Source: Hamadaea flava (GTDB lineage Bacteria > Actinomycetota > Actinomycetes > Mycobacteriales > Micromonosporaceae). From it: a DNA stretch of 64,000 nucleotides. The position numbers and the translations under genes are program-made. Each line of letters starts with the position of its first letter. Position 1 is the stretch's first letter. The notes under the pieces are model-generated. The model was not told the DNA's origin and did not search any database. It saw only the letters and a program-made list of their open reading frames with translations. Positions 26,701 through 35,073 of the stretch are shown here, piece by piece. The stretch spans positions 8,494,001 to 8,558,000 of the forward strand of contig NZ_JAMZDZ010000001.1 of NCBI RefSeq assembly GCF_024172085.1, in the 5' to 3' direction.

Positions 26701-27232
26701 CTTCGACGACCTGGGTTCAGTTACGTTCAACGGCTCCACCGGATATGCGAGCACGAATGGTGCGGTACTGAACACCGACCAGTCGTTCACTGTTACGGCC
26801 TGGGTCAACCCCACTTCGCTCCCGGCCTACATCACGATCCTGTCCCAGAAGGGCACGACCAACTCGGGTGCCATCCTTCAATACGAGGCCGGCTCTGGCT
26901 GGTGCCTGACCGCCCAGGTGAACGACTCGCTGAACCCGCCTGGCGCGACACGGGCCAAGTCCGGAACCGCGGTCGTTCAGGCTGGAGCCTGGCAGCACGT
27001 TGCGGGCGTCTACGACGCCCAAAAGGGTGAGATGCGCATCTACGTCAACGGTGTACTCAAAGGCTCCGCAGCCGTGACCATCGGTTGGAACGCCAGCGGG
27101 CAGATGCAACTCGGCAGGGAGCTGTTCAGCGGCAACGAGAACACCTCCCCGTTCCCCGGCAGCATCGACGCAGTCCGCGTCTACCAGGGCGTCCTACCGG
27201 ACTCGCAGATCACCGCCCAAGCGGCGAGCTGA
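23780..27232 (+). CDS. Secreted LamG-domain protein paired with the RHS gene
   Basis: 1150 residues. A Sec signal peptide (basic WRRW, then a hydrophobic stretch to about residue 45) is followed by a beta-rich region. A DNRLRE-like segment lies at about residues 310-500, followed by an Ig-like segment with PSAKPTAISADGRYPMDDGT. Two laminin-G/concanavalin-like jelly rolls lie at about 770-930 and 980-1150; both contain QSFT.(S/T)AWV and HVAGVYDA/HLAGVYDA phrases, which are the LamG_3 hallmarks. A GGAGG site 7-11 bases upstream selects ATG 23780. Such proteins commonly sit directly before large secreted RHS proteins in actinobacteria and probably act at the cell surface as a carrier, adhesin or part of the toxin filament. 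A terminator follows, so it can be transcribed separately. Confidence 0.8.
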   Translation: MGERGGGGRAPWRRWVAGLMSALAGVGMVPVVTPPAFSEAPACADVATDAANARKLAADCNRRVEDLSQRSEHTQVLANPDGTWTATESMRPRFARMSDGSWTTPDATLVANPDGSFSPRASVFPIKISGGGTGALAWLSKTEGAVSLSWPAAMPTPTISGATATYEEIVPGVDLRLIADVDGVSEQLVVKTHAAAANPLVRNPKFGVQVSGGLTAATHADGVSEIKDSGGKVVFSSGAARMWDSSANPVASRFTDGSDSAPEPEPKSADVAVAVAAGTWTLTPSAEMLDDPATVFPVVIDPDIKGTKNHWSLLRESSPDTEYYDITDANISDTTDNQQHGLARVGYSDWQSPTYTDRSVFEFNTTAVNGKHVLGAKLNMYQRWSGSGCGGTGGAVGVYWTSAISSATNWTNFSGSARWGSTYRLGTNSEIRRYGGTGSCAPGYIQLDFSSKIATVGLGTANTLTLGIKGENESSNTTWKRYANDTTESPFLELTYNTYPGTPADAKVDNKACGTGANAAYVSTIGGHAPQLSAKLTDSDQDASLRGDFAWTAASGATSGSQGSIPNNGYASVSTAGATFTPGATYSFTVKTWDGTDFSKASAGPCEFVVDNTKPSAKPTAISADGRYPMDDGTGGWHDGVGKAGSFTLQPNGVTDTVGYYYGLTDPPNTYVAAAAVGGNATATLTPLNVGLNTLYVRSVDRAGNQSDISSSYRFWVGSGVGPVGAWKFSEGTGAVAQDTGAGAHNITLSNTTWSTGRMATTKAGAFNATSSYGSTGTAPVLNTSQSFTLSAWVKLTDTTSSRFAVSTQGVHCSSFFLYYDKPANKWAFQQRTADTTTAQGAYALSTTVPKLNVWTHLAGVYDAPSAQMRLYINGVLEKTVAVSSVFNASGPLVVGRFRQADVDSGYWAGGVSEVRAWDRIVTDAEIAEQSAPVLVAQWDLDDGAGSTAFDSSVFSHPATLSGAGATWSTTGHNFDDLGSVTFNGSTGYASTNGAVLNTDQSFTVTAWVNPTSLPAYITILSQKGTTNSGAILQYEAGSGWCLTAQVNDSLNPPGATRAKSGTAVVQAGAWQHVAGVYDAQKGEMRIYVNGVLKGSAAVTIGWNASGQMQLGRELFSGNENTSPFPGSIDAVRVYQGVLPDSQITAQAAS

Positions 27233-27240
27233 CCTCTTGG

Positions 27241-27270
27241 CTGGGAGGCCGCACCATAGCGGCCTCCCAG
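27241..27270 (+). terminator. Terminator between LamG and RHS genes
   Basis: A perfect 12-bp stem, CTGGGAGGCCGC (27241-27252) and GCGGCCTCCCAG (27259-27270), with loop ACCATA. It lies 8 bases after the LamG stop. Confidence 0.8.
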
Positions 27271-27352
27271 CGCACGATGCCGACGCGGTTACGCAGCGTC
27301 GTTCCTTTGGCTGAACGCCCTATGCCCCTGTTCCTGGTTTCTGGAGGTATGC

Positions 27353-30300
27353 GTGACGACCGCTCGCAGCGCGGGCTTGGCAACATCTGCATCCCGAGCC
27401 CGTACCAGCAGCTACTCCCACGCCAGTCGAATCCTTTCGGCTGTTGTAACAGTGTTCCTTGCCATCCAACTCGGCGGCCAGGCCGCAGCTATTGCCGCGG
27501 CTAGCCCCTACACGCCGCTGCAGCCGCAGAGCGAACCCAGTGTCGGTGGTCAAGACTGGAGCCCACCGAAGGCAGTGCTTGAGGCTGATCCTGCTGCAGA
27601 CAAGGCGATGCGGTCAGCGAAACCCGTCACCTGGCCGAGCGCAGGTCGTGCAACCGTGGACCTCCGAGCTGCGAAGGCTGCAGACACGTCCGGAGTCCAT
27701 CCAGTCAGTGCGGGTGACCTGCCGATCATCCTGGACAGAGGCTCCTCTCGAACGGGAAAGGGTGCCACGCCAGCAGGTGTTACGGTCGAAATTCTCGACC
27801 ACACGATGACAGCTGGTCATGGTTTCCCCGTTGTCCTGCGGCTAGCGCAGACCGAAGCAAGTACAGCAGCTGGCACAGTTAACGTGACTGTCGACTACGC
27901 CAAGTTTAAAGACGCGTACGGAGCTGACTGGTCCTCGCGTCTGCGTTTTTCCGCTGTGACGGACTGCGCGTTGACCGTCAGGACAGCTGTAAGCTGCAAT
28001 GCAAGGCCGATCGCGTCTCACAACGACCCCCAGGCCCATACCCTGTCCGCCGACGTCGAGTTGCCAGCTGCAACAGCTGCTTCAAAGCGCAGCGCAGGCG
28101 AAACGTCGGATGGAGGCCTCCTCACGCTGGCCGTGACATCTGACACCTCCAGTAACGCTGGCGACTTCTCGGCCTCAGCGCCCACGCCGTCCTCTACATG
28201 GTCCGCAGGCAAGTCCTCCGGCGACTTCGCCTGGGAGTATCCACTTCGCATGCCGCCGTCGCTAGGAGGGCCGACCCCTGCTGTTGGACTTTCATATTCG
28301 TCGCAGTCCGTTGACGGCCGTACGGCGGCATCCAATAACCAGCCGACATGGATTGGTGAAGGCTTCAGTTTCTGGCCGGGTTCCATCTCCCGTGGATACA
28401 AGGCATGCTCGGATGACCTTGGAGGCAATGCCACCAACACCACCAAAACTGGCGATATGTGCTGGGGCACCTACAACGCCAGCCTGTCGATGGCTGGACA
28501 CAGCGGAGAGTTGATCCGTGACGACAGCACCGGCAAATATCGCATGAAGAACGACGACGGGACCCGCGTCGAACTTCTGACCGGTGCTTCAAATGGCGAC
28601 AACAACGGGGAATATTGGAGAGTTACTACTCCCGACGGCACACAGTACTTCTTCGGGCTTAATCACCTGCCCGGCTGGACGGCTGGAAAAGCCGAGACTG
28701 CATCCACCTGGACCGTGCCCGTCTTCGGCAACAATCCAGGAGTCAACGGCCAGCCCGACGAGCCCTGTTACAGCTCAACCTTCGCGAACGCGTACTGCGA
28801 CCAAGCTTGGCAGTGGAACATCGACTACGTCCTAGATGTGCACGGCAACAGCATGTCGTTCTGGTACGGCAAGGAGTCCAATAACTACGCGCGTAACAAC
28901 ACCGATAGTAAAGTCTCACAGTACGTCCGTGGCGGATTCCTCGACCGAATCGATTACGGCACCGACAACCGCACAACGGTAAACAGCGTAGCCACCGACA
29001 CCGTCTACACCAGCACGAAGCCGCCGATGAGTGTCGACTTCACCCAGGACAATCGCTGCATTCCCGGATCTACGTGCGACAGTGCACATCCCGCGAGTTG
29101 GCCCGATGTGCCATGGGATCTTAAATGCACCTCGACCACCTCTTGTCCAGGCCTCTACGCCGCCTCATTCTGGACCCAATATCGCCTTGCGAGTGTCAAA
29201 ACTCAGGTCTGGGGTGGATCCGCTTACCGCGACGTAGAAATGTGGACGCTCACCCACAGTTTCCCGGACCCGGGTGACGGCACCCGCCCAGGCCTCTGGC
29301 TCGAAAAAATTGGTCACGTCGGGCTTGTGCCAAGCTCCACCAGCGTCGAAGGCTCAGCGGTCACCCTTCCCGATGTCACCTTCGCCGGCACGCAGAAGCA
29401 GAACCGCGTCGACGCTGACCACGACGGCCTGCTCAAGATGAACTGGTGGCGCGTCGCCTACATCTACACCGAGACAGGTGCAAAGATCGGCGTTCAGTAC
29501 AGCGCGCCCGAATGTGTGGCGGGCAGCAGCATGCCCACGAGCCCGGACAACAACTACAAGAAGTGCTTCCCGGTGTACTGGACTCGCCCGGGCTACACCA
29601 GCCCGACAATCGATTGGTTCCACAAGTACGTCGTCACAGCAGTCACTGAATCGGACATGACGAGCGGCGCCCAGCGCACCATAACGGGTTTCGCATATAG
29701 CAATAGCACAACCGTGCCGCTATGGCATTACGACGCCGACGACGGCCTGGTTCCCGCTTCACGCAAGACCTGGGGTCAGTGGCGCGGATACGACCAAGTC
29801 GACACGACAAAGGGCGACTCGGGCGAACAGACGTTCACGAGAACCCGGTACTTCCGAGGCATGAACGGCGATAAGACGCCGAGTGGCGGTCGCACCGTAA
29901 CCGTCGATGGCATCTCCGACGATGATGCCTTCGCGGGTATGCCGCGCGAAAGCATCACCTATAACGGTCCGAACGGTGCCGAGGTCTCTGGATCGCTGAC
30001 AACACCATGGAAGTCGGCTAGCGCCACGGCAACCCGCACCATTAACGGTGTCAAGGTCGAGGCGCACTACACCGGCACCGCCTCGGTAGTCAGCCGCCGC
30101 ACCCGGGATGGCGGCAGAGACCCGATTACCACGACGACTACCAACACCTACGACGAAACCTACGGCTACATCACATCGGTCAATGACTCTGGCGACGACT
30201 CCGTCACAGGCGATGAAACTTGCAGCATCACGAGTCGCGTCACGAACTCGACTGCTTGGATCATCGGACTGCCCTCGATGACTGAGCAGTACGCCCTCCC

Positions 30301-33300
30301 CTGCGGAACCTCGCCCACGCGCGAGGACGACGTGATTTCGATCGAGCGAACTTCCTACGACGGCCTCGCATCCGGTGCCGTCCCCACCAAAGGTGACTTG
30401 ACCCAGCAAGAAAAGGCCAAGAAGTGGACCGATGCCACCCACATTTCTTGGGTGGTCACCTCAAAGGCATCGTTCGACCCGGTGACGGGCCGCCTTAGCG
30501 ACAACTGGGACGTGCGCGGGAACCGAACCACAACAACGTACACGCCAGCAGCGGGTGGACCCATCACCAAGATCGTCACCACCGGTCCCCTCGGGTCGAC
30601 GGAAACGAACTACGAACCTGCCTGGAGCCTTTCTACAAGCGTCATCGACGTCAACGGCAGGCGAACCGAAGTCACATACGACGCCCTGGGAAGACTCAAA
30701 CGCGTCTGGTATCCGATCCGTTCCAGGTCAGCGGGCGCCAGCGCCAGCGTGGTCTACTCCTACAATCTGAACAAGACGCTTCCGTCGGTCCTGACGACTC
30801 AGAAACTCAACTCGGCAGGCAATTATGTCACCAAGTACGAGATATTCGACTCCCTGCTGCGGCCCCGCCAAGAGCAGGCTCCTGCGTCGAACGGATCTGG
30901 CCGGATCCTGTCAGACACGTATTACGACACCGCCGGACGAGTTGCTATCACGAACGCAACCTATTTCAACGCCGCTGCACCATCTGGCACCATCTACAGT
31001 CCAACCTTTAACGAGATCCCAGCACAGAACGTAAGTGTCTACGACGGTGCTGGACGCACCATCAAGTTGACACTATTCTCCAAGGGCCTCGAGCAGTGGC
31101 ATACGACCACCTCGTACGGTGGGGACCGCATCGACATCACCCCGCCGGAAGGCGGAACGGCGACCTCGACTTACTCGAACGGGCGCGATGAGCGAGTCAA
31201 ACTCATCCAGTACCAGAACGGAACCCCCTCAGGGCCCGGCGACACCACCCTCTACGCCTATGACAGGCGAGGCAACCTACGTGAGGTAACCGACGCACGG
31301 GGCAACAAGTGGACCTATACCTACGATCTGCTCGGCCGGACAACCCGAGCGACGGATCCTGACAAAGGCATTGTTACCAGCGACTATAACGACGCCGGCG
31401 ACCTGTTGACATCGACGGATGCTCGACCGCAATCGCTTGCCTTCTCATACGATGGCGTCGGTCGAAAAACGGGCGTCTTCGACACGAGCCTGCAAGGGAC
31501 GCAGCTCGCGAAGTGGACCTATGATACCGCGGTGTTCGCCTCGGACGGCGTTACCAAGGTGAAGGGTTACCTGGCCAGCTCCACGCGTTATGTAGGCGGA
31601 AACGCGTACACGTTCACCGCTCGCGGTTACTCCGATGATTACCAGTCGACTGGAACAACCATCGCGATTCCATCCGTCCCGGGCGAGGAGAAGATTGCTG
31701 GCAGCTACGTCTACACTCAAAGCTTCAACGTCGACGGCAGCCCCAACTCAACACGTTTCCCTGGCGCGGGTGGCCTGACCGCCGAGCTAGTCACGTATGG
31801 CTATGACACTGCAACGGGACTCCCAAAGACGCTAACGACGAACTATGCCGACGCCACCAACTACGTGACCAATACGCAGTACACCGCGTTCGGCGAGCCA
31901 TCCGTCGTCACCTTAGCTACGGCAATCTCCGGCGCGAAAGTGGCTCAGATTGGCCTTTACTACGATGAGGCACGCCGGCTACCAGTCGAAATCGTCACCG
32001 CACGGGAAACCGGTCCTTCGACGGTCAGCGACTCCCATTATTCGTACGACCCGGCCGGGAACGTCACGAAGATCGAAGAAACCGCCGCCGCATCCGCTGA
32101 AACTCAATGTTTCGAGAGCGACTATCTGCAGCGTCTCACACATGCGTGGACCCCATCGAACGGAGACTGCGAGGCTGAACGATCCGCGTCCACACTCGGC
32201 GGACCGTCAAAATACTGGCTCTCGTGGACCTACGACAACATCGGAAACCGGCGCTCGGAGACGAACCACACCGATACCGGCGATCAGACCAGCACCTACG
32301 CCTACCCCAATGCCGGGCAAGCGCAACCGCATGGCGTGACTGGAATCAGCGGCGCAGCCGCCGGCACGTACGACTACGACGCCGTCGGCAACACTCGACA
32401 CAGGCCTGGTCCCGCAGGCACTCAGACACTCTCCTGGGATCCCGAGGGACATCTCGCCTCTCTCCAAGACACCTTTAAGTCGACATTCATCTATGACGCC
32501 GATGGTGGGCGCCTCGTCTCACATGACGCAGCCGGTGTAACGCTCTACCTGCCCGGCATGGAGGTGCGGGCGACCACGTCAACCGGTGCTGTCTCCGCGG
32601 TCCGCTACTACACCCATACCGGGCGAGCAGTAGCAATGCGCACACCATCCGGTGTGACATGGCTGTCAGCCGACCTCCATGGGACGGCCGGCATCGCGGT
32701 AGACGCAACCACGCAATCAATGACACAGCGCCGGTTCACGCCGTTCGGTGGCATCCGATCCGGCCCCTCGGCCTGGATCAATCCCCACGGCTTCGTCAAC
32801 GGGACGGACGACCCCTCTGGTCTGGTCCACCTCGGCGCCCGAGAGTACGACAAGCAACTCGGTCGCTTCATATCAGTAGACCCGGTGCTCGAGATCGAAA
32901 ACCCTCAGCAGGTCAACGGATACGCCTACGCCAACAACAGCCCCTACACCTTCACTGATCCTGGCGGAACTGACTTCTGGGGCTGGGTCAGTGAAAAGGC
33001 GCAAAGTGTCAACGACTTCATGGATCGCAACGTGGAGCAGATCACGCAGCTCGGCGAGGCGCTTCTCATGATCGAAGCAGGCATCGTCCTGATCACGATC
33101 GGCGTGGGCGGCGACGCTGTTGGACTGGCTGTAACTTGCACGGGAGCGGGCGCAATCGTGGGCGTGCCGGCTATGGCGATCAGCACAACCGCTGTCGTAG
33201 CTGGATCGGCACTAGTGCTGGGTGGTGCCGCTGTCGCTGGAAACGCTGTCAGCAAGATGGATTTCGAGGGCGGAGGCGGCGGGCCATCTGAGTCGAGCGG

Positions 33301-33847
33301 GCCAAAGTTTGGTGACTCGGAAGCCGAGAAGGCGGCCAACGCCGGCAAGCTTCGAGACGAACACAACAGCGGCATCAAGAGCGACAACCCCAAGGACCTT
33401 CTGTCCGACGTGAACGCCCGGGCTGCGGTGGAACCGCCAGCAGGAACAAAAGCGATCGTCGACGGTTCTGGAGGAGTCAACGCTGACGTCAAATTCGCCG
33501 ACAGTACGGGTAACGAGATTCCGTTCAGACGAGAGGTCAAGGTCACCAACGGCAACTTCCGATCATTTGAGTCGCAGCTTTCCAAAGGACTGGACCAGGT
33601 CGGAGCCGAAGGGGAGATTTGGATCCAAACCGAGCACGACATCAGCACAATGCGAAGCTATTTGCAGAAATACATGGAAAAGAGAATCGGCAAGCGTAGC
33701 TTCAGTCCGCACGTGACGATTCGTGTCTACAACCATGCGGGACAGAGCAAAGGAAGCTACAATCTGGCGACAGGGGCGGGCTTGGCCGCTGCTGCTGCGG
33801 GAGGGTGCCAGGCGATGTGGGGATGTCATGATGAATGGCTATGGTGA
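27353..33847 (+). CDS. RHS-repeat polymorphic toxin with C-terminal nuclease-like domain
   Basis: 2164 residues. A signal peptide (to about residue 48) precedes a beta-rich N-terminal region containing FAWEYPLRMPPSLGGPTPAV, typical of secreted actinobacterial RHS proteins. Tyr-Asp repeats fill roughly 1050-1800. The RHS core (GAREYDKQLGRFISVDPV near 1828, then YAYANNSPYTFTDPGG) ends the conserved part. After it come two hydrophobic segments (about 1900-1965) and a Gly-rich linker. The last 180 residues are the variable toxin domain. In it, Asp near 2045 (ADVKF) and Glu/Lys near 2061/2063 (REVKV) form a D-x15-ExK array like PD-(D/E)XK nucleases. Two small genes directly follow and overlap, the usual place for immunity. 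GTG 27353 has TGGAGG just upstream. Nuclease activity is inferred. Confidence 0.85.
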   Translation: MTTARSAGLATSASRARTSSYSHASRILSAVVTVFLAIQLGGQAAAIAAASPYTPLQPQSEPSVGGQDWSPPKAVLEADPAADKAMRSAKPVTWPSAGRATVDLRAAKAADTSGVHPVSAGDLPIILDRGSSRTGKGATPAGVTVEILDHTMTAGHGFPVVLRLAQTEASTAAGTVNVTVDYAKFKDAYGADWSSRLRFSAVTDCALTVRTAVSCNARPIASHNDPQAHTLSADVELPAATAASKRSAGETSDGGLLTLAVTSDTSSNAGDFSASAPTPSSTWSAGKSSGDFAWEYPLRMPPSLGGPTPAVGLSYSSQSVDGRTAASNNQPTWIGEGFSFWPGSISRGYKACSDDLGGNATNTTKTGDMCWGTYNASLSMAGHSGELIRDDSTGKYRMKNDDGTRVELLTGASNGDNNGEYWRVTTPDGTQYFFGLNHLPGWTAGKAETASTWTVPVFGNNPGVNGQPDEPCYSSTFANAYCDQAWQWNIDYVLDVHGNSMSFWYGKESNNYARNNTDSKVSQYVRGGFLDRIDYGTDNRTTVNSVATDTVYTSTKPPMSVDFTQDNRCIPGSTCDSAHPASWPDVPWDLKCTSTTSCPGLYAASFWTQYRLASVKTQVWGGSAYRDVEMWTLTHSFPDPGDGTRPGLWLEKIGHVGLVPSSTSVEGSAVTLPDVTFAGTQKQNRVDADHDGLLKMNWWRVAYIYTETGAKIGVQYSAPECVAGSSMPTSPDNNYKKCFPVYWTRPGYTSPTIDWFHKYVVTAVTESDMTSGAQRTITGFAYSNSTTVPLWHYDADDGLVPASRKTWGQWRGYDQVDTTKGDSGEQTFTRTRYFRGMNGDKTPSGGRTVTVDGISDDDAFAGMPRESITYNGPNGAEVSGSLTTPWKSASATATRTINGVKVEAHYTGTASVVSRRTRDGGRDPITTTTTNTYDETYGYITSVNDSGDDSVTGDETCSITSRVTNSTAWIIGLPSMTEQYALPCGTSPTREDDVISIERTSYDGLASGAVPTKGDLTQQEKAKKWTDATHISWVVTSKASFDPVTGRLSDNWDVRGNRTTTTYTPAAGGPITKIVTTGPLGSTETNYEPAWSLSTSVIDVNGRRTEVTYDALGRLKRVWYPIRSRSAGASASVVYSYNLNKTLPSVLTTQKLNSAGNYVTKYEIFDSLLRPRQEQAPASNGSGRILSDTYYDTAGRVAITNATYFNAAAPSGTIYSPTFNEIPAQNVSVYDGAGRTIKLTLFSKGLEQWHTTTSYGGDRIDITPPEGGTATSTYSNGRDERVKLIQYQNGTPSGPGDTTLYAYDRRGNLREVTDARGNKWTYTYDLLGRTTRATDPDKGIVTSDYNDAGDLLTSTDARPQSLAFSYDGVGRKTGVFDTSLQGTQLAKWTYDTAVFASDGVTKVKGYLASSTRYVGGNAYTFTARGYSDDYQSTGTTIAIPSVPGEEKIAGSYVYTQSFNVDGSPNSTRFPGAGGLTAELVTYGYDTATGLPKTLTTNYADATNYVTNTQYTAFGEPSVVTLATAISGAKVAQIGLYYDEARRLPVEIVTARETGPSTVSDSHYSYDPAGNVTKIEETAAASAETQCFESDYLQRLTHAWTPSNGDCEAERSASTLGGPSKYWLSWTYDNIGNRRSETNHTDTGDQTSTYAYPNAGQAQPHGVTGISGAAAGTYDYDAVGNTRHRPGPAGTQTLSWDPEGHLASLQDTFKSTFIYDADGGRLVSHDAAGVTLYLPGMEVRATTSTGAVSAVRYYTHTGRAVAMRTPSGVTWLSADLHGTAGIAVDATTQSMTQRRFTPFGGIRSGPSAWINPHGFVNGTDDPSGLVHLGAREYDKQLGRFISVDPVLEIENPQQVNGYAYANNSPYTFTDPGGTDFWGWVSEKAQSVNDFMDRNVEQITQLGEALLMIEAGIVLITIGVGGDAVGLAVTCTGAGAIVGVPAMAISTTAVVAGSALVLGGAAVAGNAVSKMDFEGGGGGPSESSGPKFGDSEAEKAANAGKLRDEHNSGIKSDNPKDLLSDVNARAAVEPPAGTKAIVDGSGGVNADVKFADSTGNEIPFRREVKVTNGNFRSFESQLSKGLDQVGAEGEIWIQTEHDISTMRSYLQKYMEKRIGKRSFSPHVTIRVYNHAGQSKGSYNLATGAGLAAAAAGGCQAMWGCHDEWLW

Positions 33848-34139
33848 GTCGGCCTTCGTCTGCGATGGCTGTCAGGTTGGGGTGTTGCTCGGTGTCTACA
33901 CTGAGCCGCACAACGCCAAGCCAGGATTCTTTCAGTTGGCCGATGCGGTGAAGCGGAACTGGGCAAACCAGCCGTTATCAAAGTCGATATGGAAGTTCTT
34001 GGCCCATCACACCGGGCATCCTGTTGGGATTAGGGATGCCGGCGGCCTGCGCGACTACCTGCTGGTTGGTCGCGATGACACCATCGAGTCGTACATCAAT
34101 GGATGGCCGTCCGGTGCGGAAGAGGGATCCCCTCGATGA
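33828..34139 (+). CDS. Putative immunity protein 1 (CxxC, WKF)
   Basis: 103 residues, starting at ATG 33828 inside the last 20 bases of the RHS gene (ATG 33831 is also possible). No signal peptide, so it is cytoplasmic. A CxxC pair (C12, C15) near the N-terminus could bind zinc. The second half carries NW, SIWKFLAHHTGHPV, a short linker with GRDD, and an ES.INGWPSG ending. The same landmarks, in the same order, occur in the next gene, so the two are tandem paralogs. Position and size fit an immunity protein for the RHS C-terminal toxin. No named immunity family was recognised. Confidence 0.7.
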   Translation: MMNGYGESAFVCDGCQVGVLLGVYTEPHNAKPGFFQLADAVKRNWANQPLSKSIWKFLAHHTGHPVGIRDAGGLRDYLLVGRDDTIESYINGWPSGAEEGSPR

Positions 34140-34450
34140 CCGTTGCGGGCGATCTTGTTTGTGTGACATGCGATCACTGGTTCGATCTAGGAAGAGCGGT
34201 AGGGCCGAGCGGGTTACCCTACGTCGAGCGCTACGTCTTCGCTCGAGGGAAAGCGCTGGACAATTGGACGAGCGAGGAGGTCAATACTTCCCTATGGAAG
34301 TTTGTTGCCGAGCACCGCGACCATGATCTCGAAATCGTCCTGGACAGCAGCGAACGCCATGCGGAGCTGATGAGCCGCGACGGGGAATACCTCTATGTTG
34401 GCGACGTTCCATCCTTCTCCGAATACCTAGAAGGATGGACCGGCCGTTAG
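34136..34450 (+). CDS. Putative immunity protein 2, tandem paralog
   Basis: 104 residues. ATG 34136 overlaps the TGA of the previous gene (ATGA). Aligned by eye with its neighbour: CVTC (C9, C12) matches CDGC; DNWTSEEVNTSLWKFVAEHRDH matches the NW and IWKFLAHHTGH region; and FSEYLEGWTG matches IESYINGWPSG. Identity is modest, so the duplication is old or diversifying. It probably provides immunity to a related toxin variant or acts with immunity 1. A strong terminator follows 8 bases later. Confidence 0.7.
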   Translation: MTVAGDLVCVTCDHWFDLGRAVGPSGLPYVERYVFARGKALDNWTSEEVNTSLWKFVAEHRDHDLEIVLDSSERHAELMSRDGEYLYVGDVPSFSEYLEGWTGR

Positions 34451-34457
34451 TTATTGC

Positions 34458-34493
34458 CTCTGTGGGTCCAGCCCGTGTGCTGGACCCACAGAG
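34458..34493 (+). terminator. Terminator ending the RHS/immunity operon
   Basis: A perfect 15-bp stem: CTCTGTGGGTCCAGC (34458-34472) and GCTGGACCCACAGAG (34479-34493), with loop CCGTGT. It closes the toxin-immunity transcript just before the IS5-family element. Confidence 0.85.
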
Positions 34494-34571
34494 CGCCTCT
34501 GCTCACAACGATTAGTCTTAGCGAGTGTTTGAGAAGTCGTGAGATGTACCGCGGCTCGTCAGGTGATGCGG

Positions 34572-35021
34572 TTACGCGTGGCGGCGGTTGGGCTTGTGGC
34601 CGTGGCCGGCGCGATGTTGTGACTGGGTTGGGCTGGTCAGGCCGTGTATGAGGTCGGCCTGGGTGAGCACGGGGCACCCGAGGCGGGTTGACAGCCACCG
34701 GCGCTGATAGCTGGTCAGGTCGTTGATGAAGACGACGGCGTCGGCGTTCCTACTCGTACGGGTCGTGACGATCTCGTCGAGCTTTCCTGGGCCGATGAGG
34801 AAGCGGCGCGATAGCGGCGCGGACATCAGTCGTACGCCGCCATCGGAGACGCCCCGGCGCTGGACAAACCGGTCCAGTACCTGGCCTCCTAGTGCCGTGA
34901 CCTGTGCTTGCAGCGCGTCGAGACGGTCCTGGTAGTCGCGGTCTTTCGCCGAGAACAGGCCCACGAGGATCACGGAGTGGATGCCGGTCACCGGGACAGC
35001 ATCGCAGGTCAGCGCCCACAC
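34572..35021 (-). CDS. HflX N-terminal domain protein, passenger of the IS
   Basis: 149 residues. The segment from VILVGLFSAKDRDYQDRLDA through QRRGVSDGGVRLMSAPLSRR and FLIGPGKLDEIVTTRT to YQRRWLSTRLGCPVLTQADL matches the N-terminal nucleotide-binding-like domain (GTP-bdg_N) of the ribosome-associated GTPase HflX. The middle helical segment and the whole G domain are absent, and the frame ends with a short basic tail. It starts at GTG 35021 and lies 52 bases downstream of the transposase on the same strand, entirely inside the inverted repeats, so it moves with the element. It is either a captured host gene fragment or a functional single-domain accessory factor. An intact hflX would be elsewhere in the genome. 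Confidence 0.75.
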   Translation of the reverse strand: MWALTCDAVPVTGIHSVILVGLFSAKDRDYQDRLDALQAQVTALGGQVLDRFVQRRGVSDGGVRLMSAPLSRRFLIGPGKLDEIVTTRTSRNADAVVFINDLTSYQRRWLSTRLGCPVLTQADLIHGLTSPTQSQHRAGHGHKPNRRHA

Positions 35022-35073
35022 GCCACCTGATATTCAGGCCTCGACGGTCAGCGCGTGAGCCACGAGGCAGTGA

